DNA from: an uncultured Collinsella sp.
GTDB lineage: Bacteria > Actinomycetota > Coriobacteriia > Coriobacteriales > Coriobacteriaceae
Direction: 5' to 3'
Length of the DNA: 6,711 nt
NCBI GenBank assembly: GCA_900548935.1
Contig: URMR01000096.1
Coordinates: forward strand, 1-6,711
The position numbers were made by a program, and so were the translations under genes. This document shows positions 1 through 5,412 of this stretch, one piece after another (position 1 is the stretch's first letter; every line of letters begins with the position of its first letter). The notes under the pieces are model-generated. The model did not search any database, was not told the origin of the DNA, and was given only the letters and a program-made list of their open reading frames with translations.

Positions 1-34
1 CATGAGCATGCCCTTCTGGCGCGAGGACCTCTAA
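1..34 (+). CDS. arcA: Arginine deiminase, C-terminal end only (partial)
   Basis: An open frame enters from the left edge and ends at TAA 32-34. The readable tail is MSMPFWREDL. Arginine deiminases (arginine to citrulline plus ammonia, cytoplasmic) characteristically end with their catalytic cysteine followed by M-S/T-M-P and a short R-E/K-D tail. The C at position 1 fits the third base of that cysteine codon, though the codon itself lies outside the window. The next gene is a catabolic-type ornithine carbamoyltransferase, followed by an ArcD-type exchanger, which is the usual arc context. Only ten residues are visible, so the call rests on this short motif plus synteny. Confidence 0.8.
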   Translation, partial: MSMPFWREDL

Positions 35-46
35 GTCTTTCCGTTT

Positions 47-94
47 CCGGTGCGGTCCCCCTACAACCGCACCGGCTTCGCCCGTTAAACGGGC
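47..94 (+). promoter_or_regulatory. Two adjacent stem-loops in the arcA-arcB intergenic region
   Basis: Two perfect inverted repeats sit between the arcA stop and the arcB ribosome binding site. The first has CCGGTGCGGT (47-56) pairing with ACCGCACCGG (66-75) around a 9-nt loop. The second has GCCCGT (80-85) pairing with ACGGGC (89-94) around a 3-nt loop. Neither is followed by a T run, so they are poor intrinsic terminators. They are better candidates for an mRNA processing or stability signal, or for partial attenuation within an arc operon. An AT-rich stretch with the 8-bp palindrome TTACGTAA (106-113) follows. A TAATAT at 100-105 could be a weak internal -10, but I see no matching -35. 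Confidence 0.55.
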
Positions 95-139
95 AACACT
101 AATATTTACGTAATTCATTTCTTCGAAAGGAATCGAACC

Positions 140-1135
140 ATGGGTGTTAACCTCTCCGGCCGTAGCTTCCTCAAGCTTCTCGACCTCACCACCGAGGAGA
201 TCGAGTACCTGCTCAAGCTCTCCAAGAACTTCAAGGACATGAAGCGCGCTGGCGTTCCGCACCGCTATCTCGAGGGCAAGAACATCGTCCTGCTCTTCCA
301 GAAGACCTCCACTCGCACCCGCTGCGCCTTCGAGGTCGGCGGCATGGATCTGGGCATGGGCGTGACCTACCTCGATCCCGGTTCGTCGCAGATGGGCAAG
401 AAGGAGTCCATCGAGGACACCGCTCGCGTTCTCGGCCGCATGTATGACGGTATCGAGTTCCGTGGCTTTGCCCAGGACGACGTCGAGGAGCTCGCTGCTA
501 AGTCCGGCGTGCCCGTCTGGAACGGCCTGACCACCGAGTGGCATCCCACCCAGATGCTCGCCGACATCCTGACCGTCCAGGAGAACTTCAACTACGACAT
601 TAAGGGCAAGACCCTCGTCTTCATGGGCGACTGCAAGAACAATGTCGCTCGCTCCCTCATGGTCGTCTGCTCCAAGCTCGGCATGAACTTCGTGGCCTGC
701 GGCCCCGAGGAGTGCATGCCCGCTGACGACGTCATCGAGGCCTGCAAGCCCATCGCCGAGGCCAACGGCTGCACCATCAAGCTGACCACCGACGTCAAGG
801 ACGGCGTCACCGGTGCCGACGTTATCTACACCGACGTGTGGGTCTCCATGGGCGAGCCCGACGAGGTCTGGGCCGAGCGCATCGCTCAGCTCACCCCGTA
901 TCGCGTTACCTCCGAGGTCATGGCTATGGCCAACCCGGGTGCCATCTTCCTGCACTGCCTGCCCAGCTTCCACGACACCAACACCACGATTGGCGCCGAG
1001 AAGTGCGAGCAGTTCGGTATCACCGAGCAGGAGGTCACCGACGAGGTCTTCGAGAGCCCCGCTTCCAAGGTCTTCGACGAGGCCGAGAACCGCATGCACA
1101 CCATCAAGGCTGTCATGTACGCCACGCTCAAGTAA
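140..1135 (+). CDS. arcB: Ornithine carbamoyltransferase, catabolic (ArcB) type
   Basis: This 331-residue cytoplasmic enzyme interconverts ornithine plus carbamoyl phosphate with citrulline plus phosphate. In an ADI operon it works in the catabolic direction. The length is normal for the family. The carbamoyl-phosphate loop STRTR is at residues 57-61, HPTQ at 135-138, the ornithine-loop Asp (D232) with SMG at 236-238, and the catalytic HCLP at 272-275 followed by SFHD. The C-terminal ENRMHTIKAVMYATL is typical. The ATG at 140 is preceded by AAAGGA (126-131) with 8-nt spacing, so the start is well supported. Codons are strongly C-ending, as expected of a highly expressed gene. arcA lies 105 bp upstream and arcD downstream. 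Direction of flux cannot be read from sequence, so argF is an alternative name; context favours arcB. Confidence 0.95.
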   Translation: MGVNLSGRSFLKLLDLTTEEIEYLLKLSKNFKDMKRAGVPHRYLEGKNIVLLFQKTSTRTRCAFEVGGMDLGMGVTYLDPGSSQMGKKESIEDTARVLGRMYDGIEFRGFAQDDVEELAAKSGVPVWNGLTTEWHPTQMLADILTVQENFNYDIKGKTLVFMGDCKNNVARSLMVVCSKLGMNFVACGPEECMPADDVIEACKPIAEANGCTIKLTTDVKDGVTGADVIYTDVWVSMGEPDEVWAERIAQLTPYRVTSEVMAMANPGAIFLHCLPSFHDTNTTIGAEKCEQFGITEQEVTDEVFESPASKVFDEAENRMHTIKAVMYATLK

Positions 1136-1150
1136 GAGCATCTAGCATCT

Positions 1151-1191
1151 CGCTCGGGGTGTATTGCTGCACACCCCGAGCGGCTTTGTCT
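1151..1191 (+). terminator. Intrinsic terminator-like hairpin after arcB, weak T tail
   Basis: A perfect 12-bp stem, CGCTCGGGGTGT (1151-1162) with ACACCCCGAGCG (1171-1182), closes an 8-nt loop. Only a short T run (TTTGT, from about 1185) follows, so termination is probably incomplete. A leaky terminator here would reduce arcD transcription relative to arcB. It lies 15 bp after the arcB stop. The rest of the gap to arcD (1192-1265) contains a small CGGA/TCCG hairpin (1226-1236) and no convincing -35/-10 pair, which favours read-through as the source of arcD mRNA. Confidence 0.7.
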
Positions 1192-1282
1192 GGTAATTAT
1201 CTCGCGTCGGGCGGTGGGCACGGCACGGAAAATCCGCTTCGCGCGAGAAAGTTAAATGATTTATGAAGGGGGGATGAGAACC

Positions 1283-2761
1283 ATGACTGAGACCGCTAAG
1301 AAAAAGCGCGGTATGCCTTCATCGTTCACCATTCTTCTAGCTCTGCTGGCAATTGTTGCAGTGATTACCGTTATCGTCTCCGGCACGTCCGGCGGCGCGG
1401 TTACCGCAGCCCGCCTGAGCGATTTCTGTACCGCCCCGATTAAGGGCTTCGCTGACGCTCTGCCCGTCTGCCTCTTCGTTATGATCCTGGGCGGCTTCCT
1501 CGGTATGATGACCGAGACCGGCGCCCTGGACAACGGCATCGCCGTTCTGGTGCAGAAGCTTAAGGGCAACGAGATCATGCTCATTCCTGTCCTTATGCTC
1601 ATCTTCTCCCTCGGTGGTACTACCTATGGTATGTGCGAGGAGACCGTTCCCTTCTACGCCCTGCTCGCCGCTACCATGATGGCCGCCGGCTTCGACCCCA
1701 TGGTCGGAGCCGCTACCGTCCTGCTCGGCGCTGGCTGCGGCTGCCTGGGCTCCACGGTTAACCCGTTCGCCGTCGGCGCTGCCGTCGACGCTCTGACCGG
1801 CGTTGGCATTGAGGTCAACCAGTCCATCATCATCGGCCTCGGTGCCGTCCTGTGGATTGTCACTACCGCTATGTCCATCGTCTTCGTGATGAACTATGCC
1901 AAGAAGGTCAAGGCTGACAAGGGTTCCACCATCCTGTCGATGCAGGAGCTTAAGGATGCTGAAGAGGCTCACGGCAAGGCTGCTTCCGAGGTCCACAAGG
2001 AGGTCAAGCTCACTGGTCGTCAGAAGGGTGTTCTGATCGCCTTCGCCTTCACCTTCGTCGTCATGATCGTCGGCTTCATCCCGCTGGCCGACCTCAACGA
2101 GGGCGTCGCCAACTTCTTCGACGCTGGCGCTGTCTACGACGCCGACGGTAACGCCGTCGTCCAGGGCTGGTCTGCCCTGATTACCGGCCTGCCCATTGGC
2201 CAGTGGTACTTCGACGAGGCTTCCACCTGGTTCTTCCTCATGGCCGTTCTGATCGGTATCATCGGTGGCCTGTCCGAGAAGCAGATCGTTAACACCTTCA
2301 TCACCGGCGCTGCCGACATGATGTCCGTTGTTCTCGTCATCGCCCTCGCTCGTGGTATCTCCGTCCTCATGGCTAACACCGGCCTCGACGTCTTCGTCCT
2401 CGACGCTGCCGCCAATGCCCTGGCTGGCCTGTCCGGCGTGATCTTCGCTCCCATGAGCTTCCTGGTCTACTTCGGCCTGTCCTTCCTGATCCCCTCGACC
2501 TCCGGTATGGCCACCGTCTCCATGCCCATCATGGGACCGCTGGCTGTTAAGCTTGGCTTCTCGCCTGAGGTCATGGTCATGATCTTCTCCGCCGCCATCG
2601 GTGTCGTGAACCTGTTCACCCCGACCTCCGGCGCCATCATGGGCGGTCTCGCCCTGGCCAAGATCGAGTGGACGACCTGGCTCAAGTTTGCCCTTAAGCT
2701 CATCGTCGCTCTCTCCGTCGTCTGCGCCGTCATCCTGACCGTCGCCTGCGTGCTGCTCTAA
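1283..2761 (+). CDS. arcD: YfcC-family basic amino acid antiporter, probable arginine/ornithine exchanger
   Basis: This 492-residue polytopic membrane protein belongs to the YfcC / C4-dicarboxylate anaerobic carrier-like superfamily, members of which serve as ArcD in ADI clusters. It would exchange external arginine for internal ornithine at no energy cost. A short basic N-terminus (AKKKRG) precedes the first hydrophobic segment (about 15-33). Further hydrophobic stretches lie near 60-76, 98-112, 122-150, 181-204, 248-267, 315-331, 344-364, 385-404 and 470-492. Family-like motifs are GGTTYGMCEE (111-120), PSTSGMATVSMP (404-415) and NLFTPTSGAIMGGLALAK (443-460). A charged cytosolic loop lies near 206-247. 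I chose ATG 1283 because AGGGGGG (1267-1273) sits 9 nt upstream. ATGs at 1256 and 1274 lie before or against this site. Substrate is inferred from synteny with arcA and arcB. Confidence 0.88.
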   Translation: MTETAKKKRGMPSSFTILLALLAIVAVITVIVSGTSGGAVTAARLSDFCTAPIKGFADALPVCLFVMILGGFLGMMTETGALDNGIAVLVQKLKGNEIMLIPVLMLIFSLGGTTYGMCEETVPFYALLAATMMAAGFDPMVGAATVLLGAGCGCLGSTVNPFAVGAAVDALTGVGIEVNQSIIIGLGAVLWIVTTAMSIVFVMNYAKKVKADKGSTILSMQELKDAEEAHGKAASEVHKEVKLTGRQKGVLIAFAFTFVVMIVGFIPLADLNEGVANFFDAGAVYDADGNAVVQGWSALITGLPIGQWYFDEASTWFFLMAVLIGIIGGLSEKQIVNTFITGAADMMSVVLVIALARGISVLMANTGLDVFVLDAAANALAGLSGVIFAPMSFLVYFGLSFLIPSTSGMATVSMPIMGPLAVKLGFSPEVMVMIFSAAIGVVNLFTPTSGAIMGGLALAKIEWTTWLKFALKLIVALSVVCAVILTVACVLL

Positions 2762-2859
2762 GTACCCAACGGGTACCCCACGGAAACCTTGACGATCCTG
2801 TAGAGGATCACTTGGTCATCGTCTGTCCGGTGGGGTAAACCCACCGGTAGACTCCTACC
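2762..2859 (+). promoter_or_regulatory. Overlapping, mutually exclusive stem-loops downstream of arcD
   Basis: Several inverted repeats are packed directly after the arcD stop. GTACCC (2762-2767) pairs with GGGTAC (2771-2776). A longer element has CCCCACGGA (2776-2784) pairing with TCC (2826-2828) and GTGGGG (2830-2835) across one bulged G. It encloses TGAC-GATCCT (2790-2799) pairing with AGGATC (2804-2809) and GTCA (2815-2818). The 3' arm is reused in a perfect 8-bp hairpin, CCGGTGGG (2827-2834) with CCCACCGG (2840-2847). That hairpin in turn conflicts with GGTAG (2846-2850) pairing with CTACC (2855-2859). Chained exclusive helices before a terminator-like stem resemble an attenuator or riboswitch expression platform. 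I recognise no known riboswitch class, and it could simply be a structured 3' UTR. Confidence 0.4.
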
Positions 2860-2863
2860 TTTA

Positions 2864-2900
2864 GCCCCCTCCCGTTCCGTGCGCGGGAGGGGGCGCGCTT
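2864..2900 (+). terminator. GC-rich terminator-like hairpin ending the arc transcript
   Basis: A perfect 11-bp stem, GCCCCCTCCCG (2864-2874) with CGGGAGGGGGC (2884-2894), closes a 9-nt loop. The downstream tail (GCGCTTATGTT) has few T residues. It is a very stable hairpin in the place expected for termination of the arc transcript, but the weak tail makes efficiency uncertain. Confidence 0.6.
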
Positions 2901-2906
2901 ATGTTG

Positions 2907-2926
2907 CGGCGTTTTGCCAAACGCCG
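2907..2926. repeat. Short perfect hairpin
   Basis: CGGCGTTT (2907-2914) pairs perfectly with AAACGCCG (2919-2926) around a TGCC loop. No T run follows in either direction. It lies between the arc terminator-like stem and the large palindromic element, with no gene attached. Confidence 0.5.
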
Positions 2927-2943
2927 GAACCACTCGACGCTGC

Positions 2944-3041
2944 AAGCCCGCCAGAGCGGCAATCTGACGTTCAATCGTCGGGCATGGCCAAAAGGCCTAT
3001 GCCCTCCTCTTTCACGTCACCTTGCTCGCTCTGGCGGGCTT
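2944..3041. repeat. 98-nt nested palindromic element (MITE-like or structured RNA)
   Basis: The ends form a perfect 15-bp inverted repeat, AAGCCCGCCAGAGCG (2944-2958) with CGCTCTGGCGGGCTT (3027-3041). It continues as GCAA (2959-2962) with TTGC (3022-3025) past one bulged T. Inside is TGACGT (2965-2970) pairing with ACGTCA (3014-3019). Then a symmetric 9-by-9 internal loop leads to an inner hairpin: GGGCATGGCC (2980-2989), AAAA loop, GGCC (2994-2997), bulged T, ATGCCC (2999-3004). Read on the minus strand, both loop sides start and end with GA, which would allow tandem G-A pairs at each end. The size and long terminal palindrome suit a dispersed palindromic repeat; the ordered interior suits a folded RNA. 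No obvious target-site duplication flanks it. Copy number cannot be judged from this window. Confidence 0.6.
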
Positions 3042-3068
3042 TCGCTGACTTATGCTCAACCTGCGACG

Positions 3069-3091
3069 TTCCCCTTGTTGGTGCAGGGGAA
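3069..3091. repeat. Short hairpin upstream of the UPF0371 promoter
   Basis: TTCCCCT (3069-3075) pairs with AGGGGAA (3085-3091) around a 9-nt loop. It ends 25 bp before the -10 box of the next gene, so on DNA it could be an operator-like dyad near the -35 region. No function can be assigned. Confidence 0.35.
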
Positions 3092-3116
3092 GTGCGTTGG
3101 GGAGGGTCTGCTCCGT

Positions 3117-3122
3117 TATAAT
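3117..3122 (+). promoter_or_regulatory. -10 box of the UPF0371 gene
   Basis: A consensus TATAAT lies at 3117-3122. The predicted transcription start is near 3129. The position 17 bp upstream (3094-3099, GCGTTG) is a poor -35, and TTGGGG at 3097-3102 is too close, so this may be an activator-dependent or -10-driven promoter. A start near 3129 would leave fewer than 10 nt before the ATG at 3138, which supports translation from 3162 instead. Confidence 0.55.
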
Positions 3123-3161
3123 CGCCTAGGACATTAAATGGAAACGGGACGGGAGCCATAC

Positions 3162-4643
3162 ATGCGCCAGGGTTTCGACAACGCGAAGTATATCGAGCTG
3201 CAGGCTGCTCACATTAAGGAGCGCATCTCGCAGTTTGGTGGCAAGCTCTATTTGGAGTTTGGCGGCAAGCTGTTTGACGACTATCATGCGAGCCGCGTGC
3301 TGCCGGGTTTTGAACCGGACAGCAAGTTCCGCATGCTCAAGAGCATTGCCGATGATGTTGAGGTCATCATCGCAATCAATGCAAACCATATCGAGAAGAA
3401 CAAGGCCCGTGGCGACCTGGGCATTACCTATGACGAGGACGTCTTGCGCCTGGTCGACCTGTTCCGCGGCAACGGTTTTGCTGTCGCGGCCGTGGTCATC
3501 ACGCAGTATGCCGGTCAGCCCGCTGCCGACGTCTTCCGTAATCGTCTTAACGCGCTCGGCATTCCCGCCAAGCTGCACTATCCCATCGAGGGCTATCCTC
3601 ACGATGTCGACCTGATCGTTTCTGATGAAGGCTATGGCAAGAACGAGTTTGTCGAGACCACGCGTCCGCTCGTTGTCGTGACGGCACCCGGCCCTGGCTC
3701 GGGCAAGCTCGCCACCTGTCTCTCGCAGCTGTATCACGAGCATAAACACGGTACCGCCGCCGGCTATGCCAAGTTCGAGACCTTCCCGGTCTGGAATCTT
3801 CCTCTGACGCATCCGGTCAATATTGCCTATGAGGCTGCCACGGCAGACCTCGACGATGCCAATATCATCGATTCCTTCCACCTTGAGGCCTACAACAAGA
3901 CCACGGTCAACTACAACCGCGACGTCGAGGCCTTCCCGGTGGTCCGTGCCCTGATGGAAAAGATCCTGGGCAAGAGCCCCTACCAGAGCCCCACGGACAT
4001 GGGCGTCAATATGGTCGGCTTTGCCATCACCGATGACGATGCCTGCCGCGACGCTTCCAAGATGGAGATCGTCCGCCGCTACTTTACCGCGGTCGAAAAT
4101 GTGCGCCGTACCGGCGTGGGCGATGAGCAGGTCGACCGTCTCAAGATTATTATGAAGAAGGCCGGCATCGATAAGAACTACTCGCCGGCGCGCTCGGCAG
4201 CCCTCACCAGGGAACAGCTGACGGGTGGTCCTGTGGGTGCCATGGTCATGCCCGATGGCTCCGTGGTGACCGGTAAGACCTCCACGCGCCTGGGCGCCGC
4301 AAGTTCGCTCATCATGAATGCGCTTAAAAATGTTTCGGGCGTCGACCTTGAGCTCGAGGTCATTAGCGATGAGGCGATCGAGCCCATCAGCAAGCTCAAG
4401 ACGCATTTCCTGGGCAGCAAAAACCCGCGCCTCCACACCGACGAGACGCTTATGGCGCTGTCGATCACCTCGGCCACGAGTGAGACGGCCGCTCGCGTCC
4501 TTTCGGGCCTGGAGCAGCTGCGCGGTTGCGATGCCTTCTTTAGCGTGATTATCTCGCCGACGGACGAGACTGTGCTGCGCAAACTGGGTATCAACGTGTG
4601 CTGCGAGCCCAAGTTCGAGCGCCGCGGTTTCTTCCATCGCTAA
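3162..4643 (+). CDS. UPF0371 / DUF1846 family protein of unknown function
   Basis: This 493-residue protein matches the UPF0371 (DUF1846) family over its whole length. Recognisable blocks include the near-invariant start region FGGKLYLEFGGKLFDDYHAS, then GDLGITYDEDVLRLVD, VITQYAGQPAADVF, RPLVVVTAPGPGSGKLATC, KFETFPVWNLPLTHPVN, ATADLDD and SPTDMGVNM, and late GSKNPRLHTDE and KLGINVCCEP. APGPGSGK at residues 175-182 looks like a nucleotide-binding P-loop, but the family's biochemical role is not established to my knowledge. There is no signal peptide or membrane segment, so it is probably cytosolic. I chose ATG 3162 because MRQGFDNAKYIELQ aligns with family N-termini and GGGAG (3151-3155) sits 6 nt upstream. 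The in-frame ATG 3138 would add 8 residues. The gene has its own -10 box and terminator, so it is probably monocistronic. Confidence 0.92.
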   Translation: MRQGFDNAKYIELQAAHIKERISQFGGKLYLEFGGKLFDDYHASRVLPGFEPDSKFRMLKSIADDVEVIIAINANHIEKNKARGDLGITYDEDVLRLVDLFRGNGFAVAAVVITQYAGQPAADVFRNRLNALGIPAKLHYPIEGYPHDVDLIVSDEGYGKNEFVETTRPLVVVTAPGPGSGKLATCLSQLYHEHKHGTAAGYAKFETFPVWNLPLTHPVNIAYEAATADLDDANIIDSFHLEAYNKTTVNYNRDVEAFPVVRALMEKILGKSPYQSPTDMGVNMVGFAITDDDACRDASKMEIVRRYFTAVENVRRTGVGDEQVDRLKIIMKKAGIDKNYSPARSAALTREQLTGGPVGAMVMPDGSVVTGKTSTRLGAASSLIMNALKNVSGVDLELEVISDEAIEPISKLKTHFLGSKNPRLHTDETLMALSITSATSETAARVLSGLEQLRGCDAFFSVIISPTDETVLRKLGINVCCEPKFERRGFFHR

Positions 4644-4677
4644 GTTTGAAGCACCGCGGTAATTGCATTGCATTTTG

Positions 4678-4710
4678 GCCGTATCGGGTTAGCGCCCGGT
4701 ACGGCTTTTT
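4678..4710 (+). terminator. Rho-independent terminator of the UPF0371 gene
   Basis: GCCGTATCGGG (4678-4688) pairs with CCCGGTACGGC (4695-4705), 11 bp with one T-G wobble, around a TTAGCG loop. It is followed directly by five T residues (4706-4710). This is the most classical terminator in the window, 34 bp after the stop codon. Confidence 0.9.
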
Positions 4711-4758
4711 GATCAATTAAGTGTCTATTTCGGCGAAAAATAGCCGTTTACCTGCCTG

Positions 4759-4797
4759 GAAACGATTTGAGCGGTATAAAATAACCGTAACTGTTTC
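4759..4797 (+). promoter_or_regulatory. Probable -10 region inside a nested dyad, upstream of the wHTH gene
   Basis: TATAAA (4775-4780), or the overlapping TAAAAT (4777-4782), is a likely -10, with no clear -35 at 16-18 bp. It lies inside a dyad: CGGT (4772-4775) with ACCG (4784-4787), flanked by GAAAC (4759-4763) and GTTTC (4793-4797). An operator covering the -10 of a regulator gene would fit autorepression. This is inference from symmetry only. A further short stem, CTATTT (4725-4730) with AAATAG (4738-4743), lies just upstream. Confidence 0.4.
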
Positions 4798-4816
4798 ATC
4801 CTTAGCGGGATGCCGC

Positions 4817-4888
4817 ATGATGGATATTACCTGCCATCGTGAGGTGTGTCGGTCGTGCACGGCGCGCTGGATGCTCGTGCTCGGTTAG
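4817..4888 (+). CDS. Possible 23-residue leader peptide with three cysteines
   Basis: A short frame starts at ATG 4817 (a second ATG follows at 4820) and ends at TAG 4886-4888. It contains CHREVCRSC (residues 6-14). A weak GCGGGA (4805-4810) lies 6 nt before the ATG. The stop codon overlaps the strong AGAGGAGG ribosome binding site (4887-4894) of the next gene, an arrangement seen in translationally coupled leaders. It is too short for compositional support, an overlapping 10-codon frame begins at ATG 4810, and chance is a real alternative. Confidence 0.25.
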   Translation: MMDITCHREVCRSCTARWMLVLG

Positions 4889-4899
4889 AGGAGGCTGCC

Positions 4900-5235
4900 A
4901 TGGCGGGCAAGGGTCGTGCGAGTGTCAACGATATGAAGCGTGTCGAAGTGCTGGTGTTGATGGAGATCGCCCAGCAATCCGAAAGTGGCGGGACATATGG
5001 TTTCTCGCGCAAAACGCTTGCGGAGCACGTTGGGGTGTCTCCGTATCGAGCCCGTGCCGCAATTGAACGCTTGGATTCTGACGGCTTGATCGAGGTTGTT
5101 TCGCGATATAGCGAGGACGGCGGCCAGCTTGCAAATGGTATTTGCCTTACCGAGCGCGGCGGGTGGTATCTGAGAGGCATCCGAGCGGGTATGCTCGTTC
5201 AGGATATGCTCGGGGACGAGCTTGCCGATCGGTAG
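4900..5235 (+). CDS. Small winged-helix DNA-binding protein (probable transcription regulator)
   Basis: This 111-residue protein is predicted to be cytosolic and DNA-binding. Residues about 11-27 form a first helix (DMKRVEVLVLMEIAQQS). Residues 36-61 give a helix-turn-helix, with SRKTLAEHVGV, a turn at SPY, and the recognition helix RARAAIERLDSDG. LIEVVSRYSEDGGQLANGICLTERG (62-86) fits a beta-wing. A C-terminal helix (87-109) could dimerise. The layout resembles MarR-, Rrf2- or GntR-type winged helices, but I cannot assign a family. The domain itself has no cysteine cluster, so a metal or Fe-S sensing role is not supported. I chose ATG 4900 because AGAGGAGG (4887-4894) is 5 nt upstream. The in-frame GTG 4846 lacks a properly spaced site. 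The gene stands alone between two terminators. Its target is unknown; its own promoter dyad is one candidate. Confidence 0.8.
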   Translation: MAGKGRASVNDMKRVEVLVLMEIAQQSESGGTYGFSRKTLAEHVGVSPYRARAAIERLDSDGLIEVVSRYSEDGGQLANGICLTERGGWYLRGIRAGMLVQDMLGDELADR

Positions 5236-5259
5236 CGATCTGCCGCCTAAGTTGCTGTG

Positions 5260-5291
5260 ACGCCGCTCGGGTGCCGGGCGGCGTTTTGTTT
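5260..5291 (+). terminator. Rho-independent terminator after the wHTH gene
   Basis: ACGCCGCTCGG (5260-5270) pairs with CCGGGCGGCGT (5274-5284), 11 bp with one T-G wobble, around a 3-nt GTG loop. The tail is TTTTGTTT (5284-5291). It lies 24 bp after the stop and separates the regulator from pyrG. Confidence 0.88.
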
Positions 5292-5351
5292 CGAGATTGA
5301 GAAATGCGAGCGCGCGCGAGAAAAGATGCGAACGGCTTGCGGTCCGAGTAT

Positions 5352-5394
5352 TACAATGAAGACCCGTAAGATGTGTATGGACAACTTCTACGGG
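5352..5394 (+). promoter_or_regulatory. Probable pyrG promoter -10 and leader stem-loop
   Basis: TACAAT (5352-5357) is a plausible -10, with no good -35 at normal spacing. The predicted start is near 5364. Just there CCCGTA (5363-5368) can pair with TACGGG (5389-5394), putting a stem-loop at the 5' end of a roughly 50-nt leader. The pyrG ribosome binding site (core AGG at 5401-5403) lies just beyond. No T-tailed attenuator is present. Confidence 0.4.
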
Positions 5395-5412
5395 AAGCGC
5401 AGGTAACTCAAT

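Noticed and set aside
1337..1996. 219-codon open frame on the minus strand opposite arcD
   Set aside because: The translation is low-complexity, rich in Gly, Asp and His, and complementary to the transmembrane codons of arcD.
2762..2860. T-box, SRP RNA or tRNA in the structured region after arcD
   Set aside because: I find no T-box AGGGTGGNACC motif, no SRP GGAAG apical motif, and no cloverleaf with a TTCGA T-loop.
2879..3159. Short open frames of 62-80 codons on both strands in the intergenic region
   Set aside because: They run through the inverted repeats, have no plausible ribosome binding sites and share no recognisable protein motif. The palindromic structure explains the sequence better.
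3138..3161. Upstream ATG 3138 as the UPF0371 start
   Set aside because: The predicted transcription start near 3129 leaves almost no leader, and family N-termini align to ATG 3162, which has GGGAG 6 nt upstream.
3126..4673. 515-codon open frame on the minus strand
   Set aside because: It is antisense to the well-supported UPF0371 gene, its translation has no recognisable family and a biased His/Asp/Arg/Gly content. Third-position C/G bias on the + strand explains the absence of stops.
4846..4899. GTG 4846 as the wHTH start
   Set aside because: The nearest purine-rich site abuts the codon, whereas ATG 4900 has AGAGGAGG at ideal spacing. The extra 18 residues add nothing to the domain.
5352..5412. 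B. subtilis-style CTP-sensing attenuation of pyrG by reiterative G addition
   Set aside because: The predicted transcript start lacks the GGGC initial sequence, and no T-tailed terminator with a matching pyrimidine tract lies in the leader.
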